This document shows positions 63,601 through 64,000 of a DNA stretch of 64,000 nucleotides, piece after piece (position 1 is the first letter of the stretch; every line of letters starts with the position of its first letter). A program made the position numbers and the translations under genes. This stretch comes from Clostridium arbusti SL206. GTDB taxonomy: Bacteria; Bacillota; Clostridia; Clostridiales; Clostridiaceae. The notes beneath the pieces were generated by a model. That model worked only from the letters and a program-made list of their open reading frames with translations, searched no databases and was not told the origin of the DNA. Location: positions 1 to 64,000 of the forward strand of contig NZ_BAEV01000006.1 of NCBI RefSeq assembly GCF_000246895.1. Reading direction: 5' to 3'.

Positions 63601-64000
63601 CTGTATATCTTCCATCTTTGTATAGATGAGCCGCTGTAGTAACTGGCTTCTCATCTCCAGGGTTTGTAGGATTAGTATTTCCACCTGTACTATCAAGTTT
63701 TGCATCCTTTAATGCATTATTAACAGCAGCTATTATTCCTTCACTGGATCTTGTTGCACCTGATACTGTATCTACGCTTGTAGATTGTACAGCTATTATT
63801 TCCTTTGGTACTTTATCAAATGGCTCTTCATAGAATCCTGCTGTTTCATTATGGGATACTATTTTTATTTCAGAAATTTTATTATTAGTAACTGTTACGG
63901 ATACTGTAAGTCCAGACTGGAATCCTGTTCCGATTCCTGTGTAAACCCCATTTTTGTATAAACCCTTACTGGAGTTCGCAGGTGTGCTGCTACCATTTCC
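60632..64000 (-). CDS. Multidomain FMN-binding (flavinylated) protein, 5' end outside window
   Basis: The frame is open to the right edge. The visible 1122 residues hold ten FMN-binding domains (PF04205 type, about 90-100 residues each). Every domain opens with a [YF][KR][DN]G.[YF].G motif and ends in DxVSGATxS(S/T)xGI and an AV..AL helix. SGAT is where ApbE-type transferases attach FMN to the Thr. The motifs lie near 63770, 63430, 63165, 62855, 62560, 62237, 61970, 61660, 61365 and 60705. Domains 2-5 and 6-9 are a 398-residue tandem duplication. A Ser/Asn/Thr-rich linker of about 125 residues (near 60905-61270) separates the last domain. The signal peptide is beyond the window. It probably carries electrons outside the membrane. 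Confidence 0.85.
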   Translation of the reverse strand, partial: GNGSSTPANSSKGLYKNGVYTGIGTGFQSGLTVSVTVTNNKISEIKIVSHNETAGFYEEPFDKVPKEIIAVQSTSVDTVSGATRSSEGIIAAVNNALKDAKLDSTGGNTNPTNPGDEKPVTTAAHLYKDGRYTGIGTGLKENLTVDVTVKDNKITDINLITYKEGIEYMKKAMTPMSDKIIAAQSTDVDVVSGATETSNGIKDAVNKALANAVYKDGTFTGIGRGYNKTDRINLKVTVKDGKMSNIDIISQVETPGYFEKAWPVVPEAIIKAQSTTVDTVSGATKSSNGVINAVKAALATDTSVGETSTYPSKEDVVAPFRDGVYTGTGKGHRQLSVKVTIKNNKILKIEMVEPHEETPEYFQNVWPLIPNQMIEKQSADVDAVSGATRSTNGLIVAVKDALRNSKLALSAPAEAPYKDGSYEGEANGLRGPVKVNVTVKDNKILKVDMISNVDDKDWFDKAWSTIPEKIVETNNANVDVVSGATYSSKGIIGAVNDALRKSHDLTLNLDGVDNNKPVTTAAHLYKDGRYTGIGTGYKNNLTVDVTVKDNKITDINLITYKEGIEYMKKAMTPMSDKIIAAQSTDVDVVSGATETSNGIKDAVNKALGNAVYKDGTFTGIGRGYNKTDRINLKVTVKDGKMSNIDIISQSETPSYFEKAWPVVPEAIIKAQSTTVDTVSGATKSSNGVINAVKAALATDASVGETSTYPSKEDVVAPFRDGVYTGKADGYKENLNVKVIIKNNKIIKIDLGDNNETPRFVNKVWPLIPDQMIAKQSADVDAVSGATRSTNGIMNAVKDALRNSKLALSAPAEAPYKDGSYEGEANGLRGPVKVNVTVKDNKILKVAMISNIDDKDWFDKAWPTIPEKIVETNNANVDVVSGATYSSKGIIGAVNDALRKSHDSTLNLGDTTSNISEASKDNTTASNNSNNSTADNNAGNNTSSNSSNGTNSSTNNSNQSSNNSTANSANQTGSGSTSSDNSASTGTASGSNSTSTENTKTKPVDNTSSGNTTATDSNSGTSQNSNSTTNSSEVKYKDGVYTGTGDGFEPNLKLSVTVKDGKITDIKTISNNETESFYNNAFNTVSKEIISKQSTEVDSVSGATFSSKGIMAAVKDALKNAKA
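61263..63650 (-). repeat. 1194-bp tandem duplication inside the FMN-domain gene
   Basis: Two in-frame copies (about 62457-63650 and 61263-62456) align with a period of 1194 bp. For example, the codons for MKKAMTPMSDK start at 63496 and 62302. Most stretches are nearly identical at the DNA level. The first half of the third domain of the block differs strongly between copies. Confidence 0.85.

Overview
The window is chromosomal DNA of a low-GC, spore-forming, hydrogen-metabolising anaerobe, most likely Clostridium sensu stricto. The evidence is the very AT-rich intergenic DNA, strong GGAGG-type ribosome binding sites with some TTG/GTG starts, a spoIIP homologue, a SleL/YaaH-like spore-cortex hydrolase, hydG for [FeFe]-hydrogenase maturation, a 2-enoate-reductase-like enzyme and a lysine-riboswitch-controlled asd. 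No rRNA, tRNA or CRISPR array was seen. No species is assigned.

Layout. 0-7 kb: secreted amidase, M15 peptidase lipoprotein, DUF2935 protein, FAD/Rieske oxidoreductase, and an MFS exporter behind a leader with a terminator-like hairpin. 7.3-10.2 kb: lysine riboswitch and asd, then spoIIP. 10.2-15.7 kb: small proteins, a soluble chemoreceptor in one operon with an enoate-reductase-like flavoenzyme, and a flavin reductase. 15.7-19.7 kb: ftsH overlapping a HelD-like helicase. 20-23.4 kb: a TnpB insertion element just upstream of a TM1266-type hydrogenase regulator and hydG. 23.7-30.7 kb: PanE/ApbA reductase overlapping a membrane MutS-like ATPase, DJ-1/PfpI protein, flavoprotein, LUD protein with a LysR regulator, a nonsense-mutated YdcZ transporter and a LOG protein. 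31-42.4 kb: DUF2975, MOP flippase, catalase, an sdpRI pair, a serine-recombinase-like protein without its serine, a beta-lactamase-like serine hydrolase, an EamA exporter and a LysM-GH18 hydrolase. 42.6-55.7 kb: ydbST-like PH-domain proteins, small membrane proteins, acetyltransferase, hydrolase, deaminase, several decayed genes, aromatic acid exporter, Nudix, YmaF, QueG-like and LysR proteins, and an Asp/Tyr-rich protein with 15 consecutive arginines. 55.7-60.4 kb: a regulator divergent from an AbrB-family transporter and a GAPDH paralogue, then a CYP152-type P450 peroxygenase. 60.6-64 kb: the 3' part of a giant gene with ten visible FMN-binding domains.

Two themes run through the region. 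The first is mobile and decaying DNA. At least ten copies and one half copy of a roughly 158-bp (long) or 67-bp (short) foldback element with 3-bp TAA/TTA flanks are scattered through it. One copy is split by a 146-bp IS200/IS605-like remnant, and several genes survive only as fragments. The second is redox and flavin chemistry: FAD/Rieske enzyme, enoate reductase, flavin reductase, iron-sulfur flavoprotein, catalase, peroxygenase, and above all the multi-FMN-domain protein at the right edge. The last is the best candidate for an unusual system, a polypeptide flavin relay at or outside the membrane.
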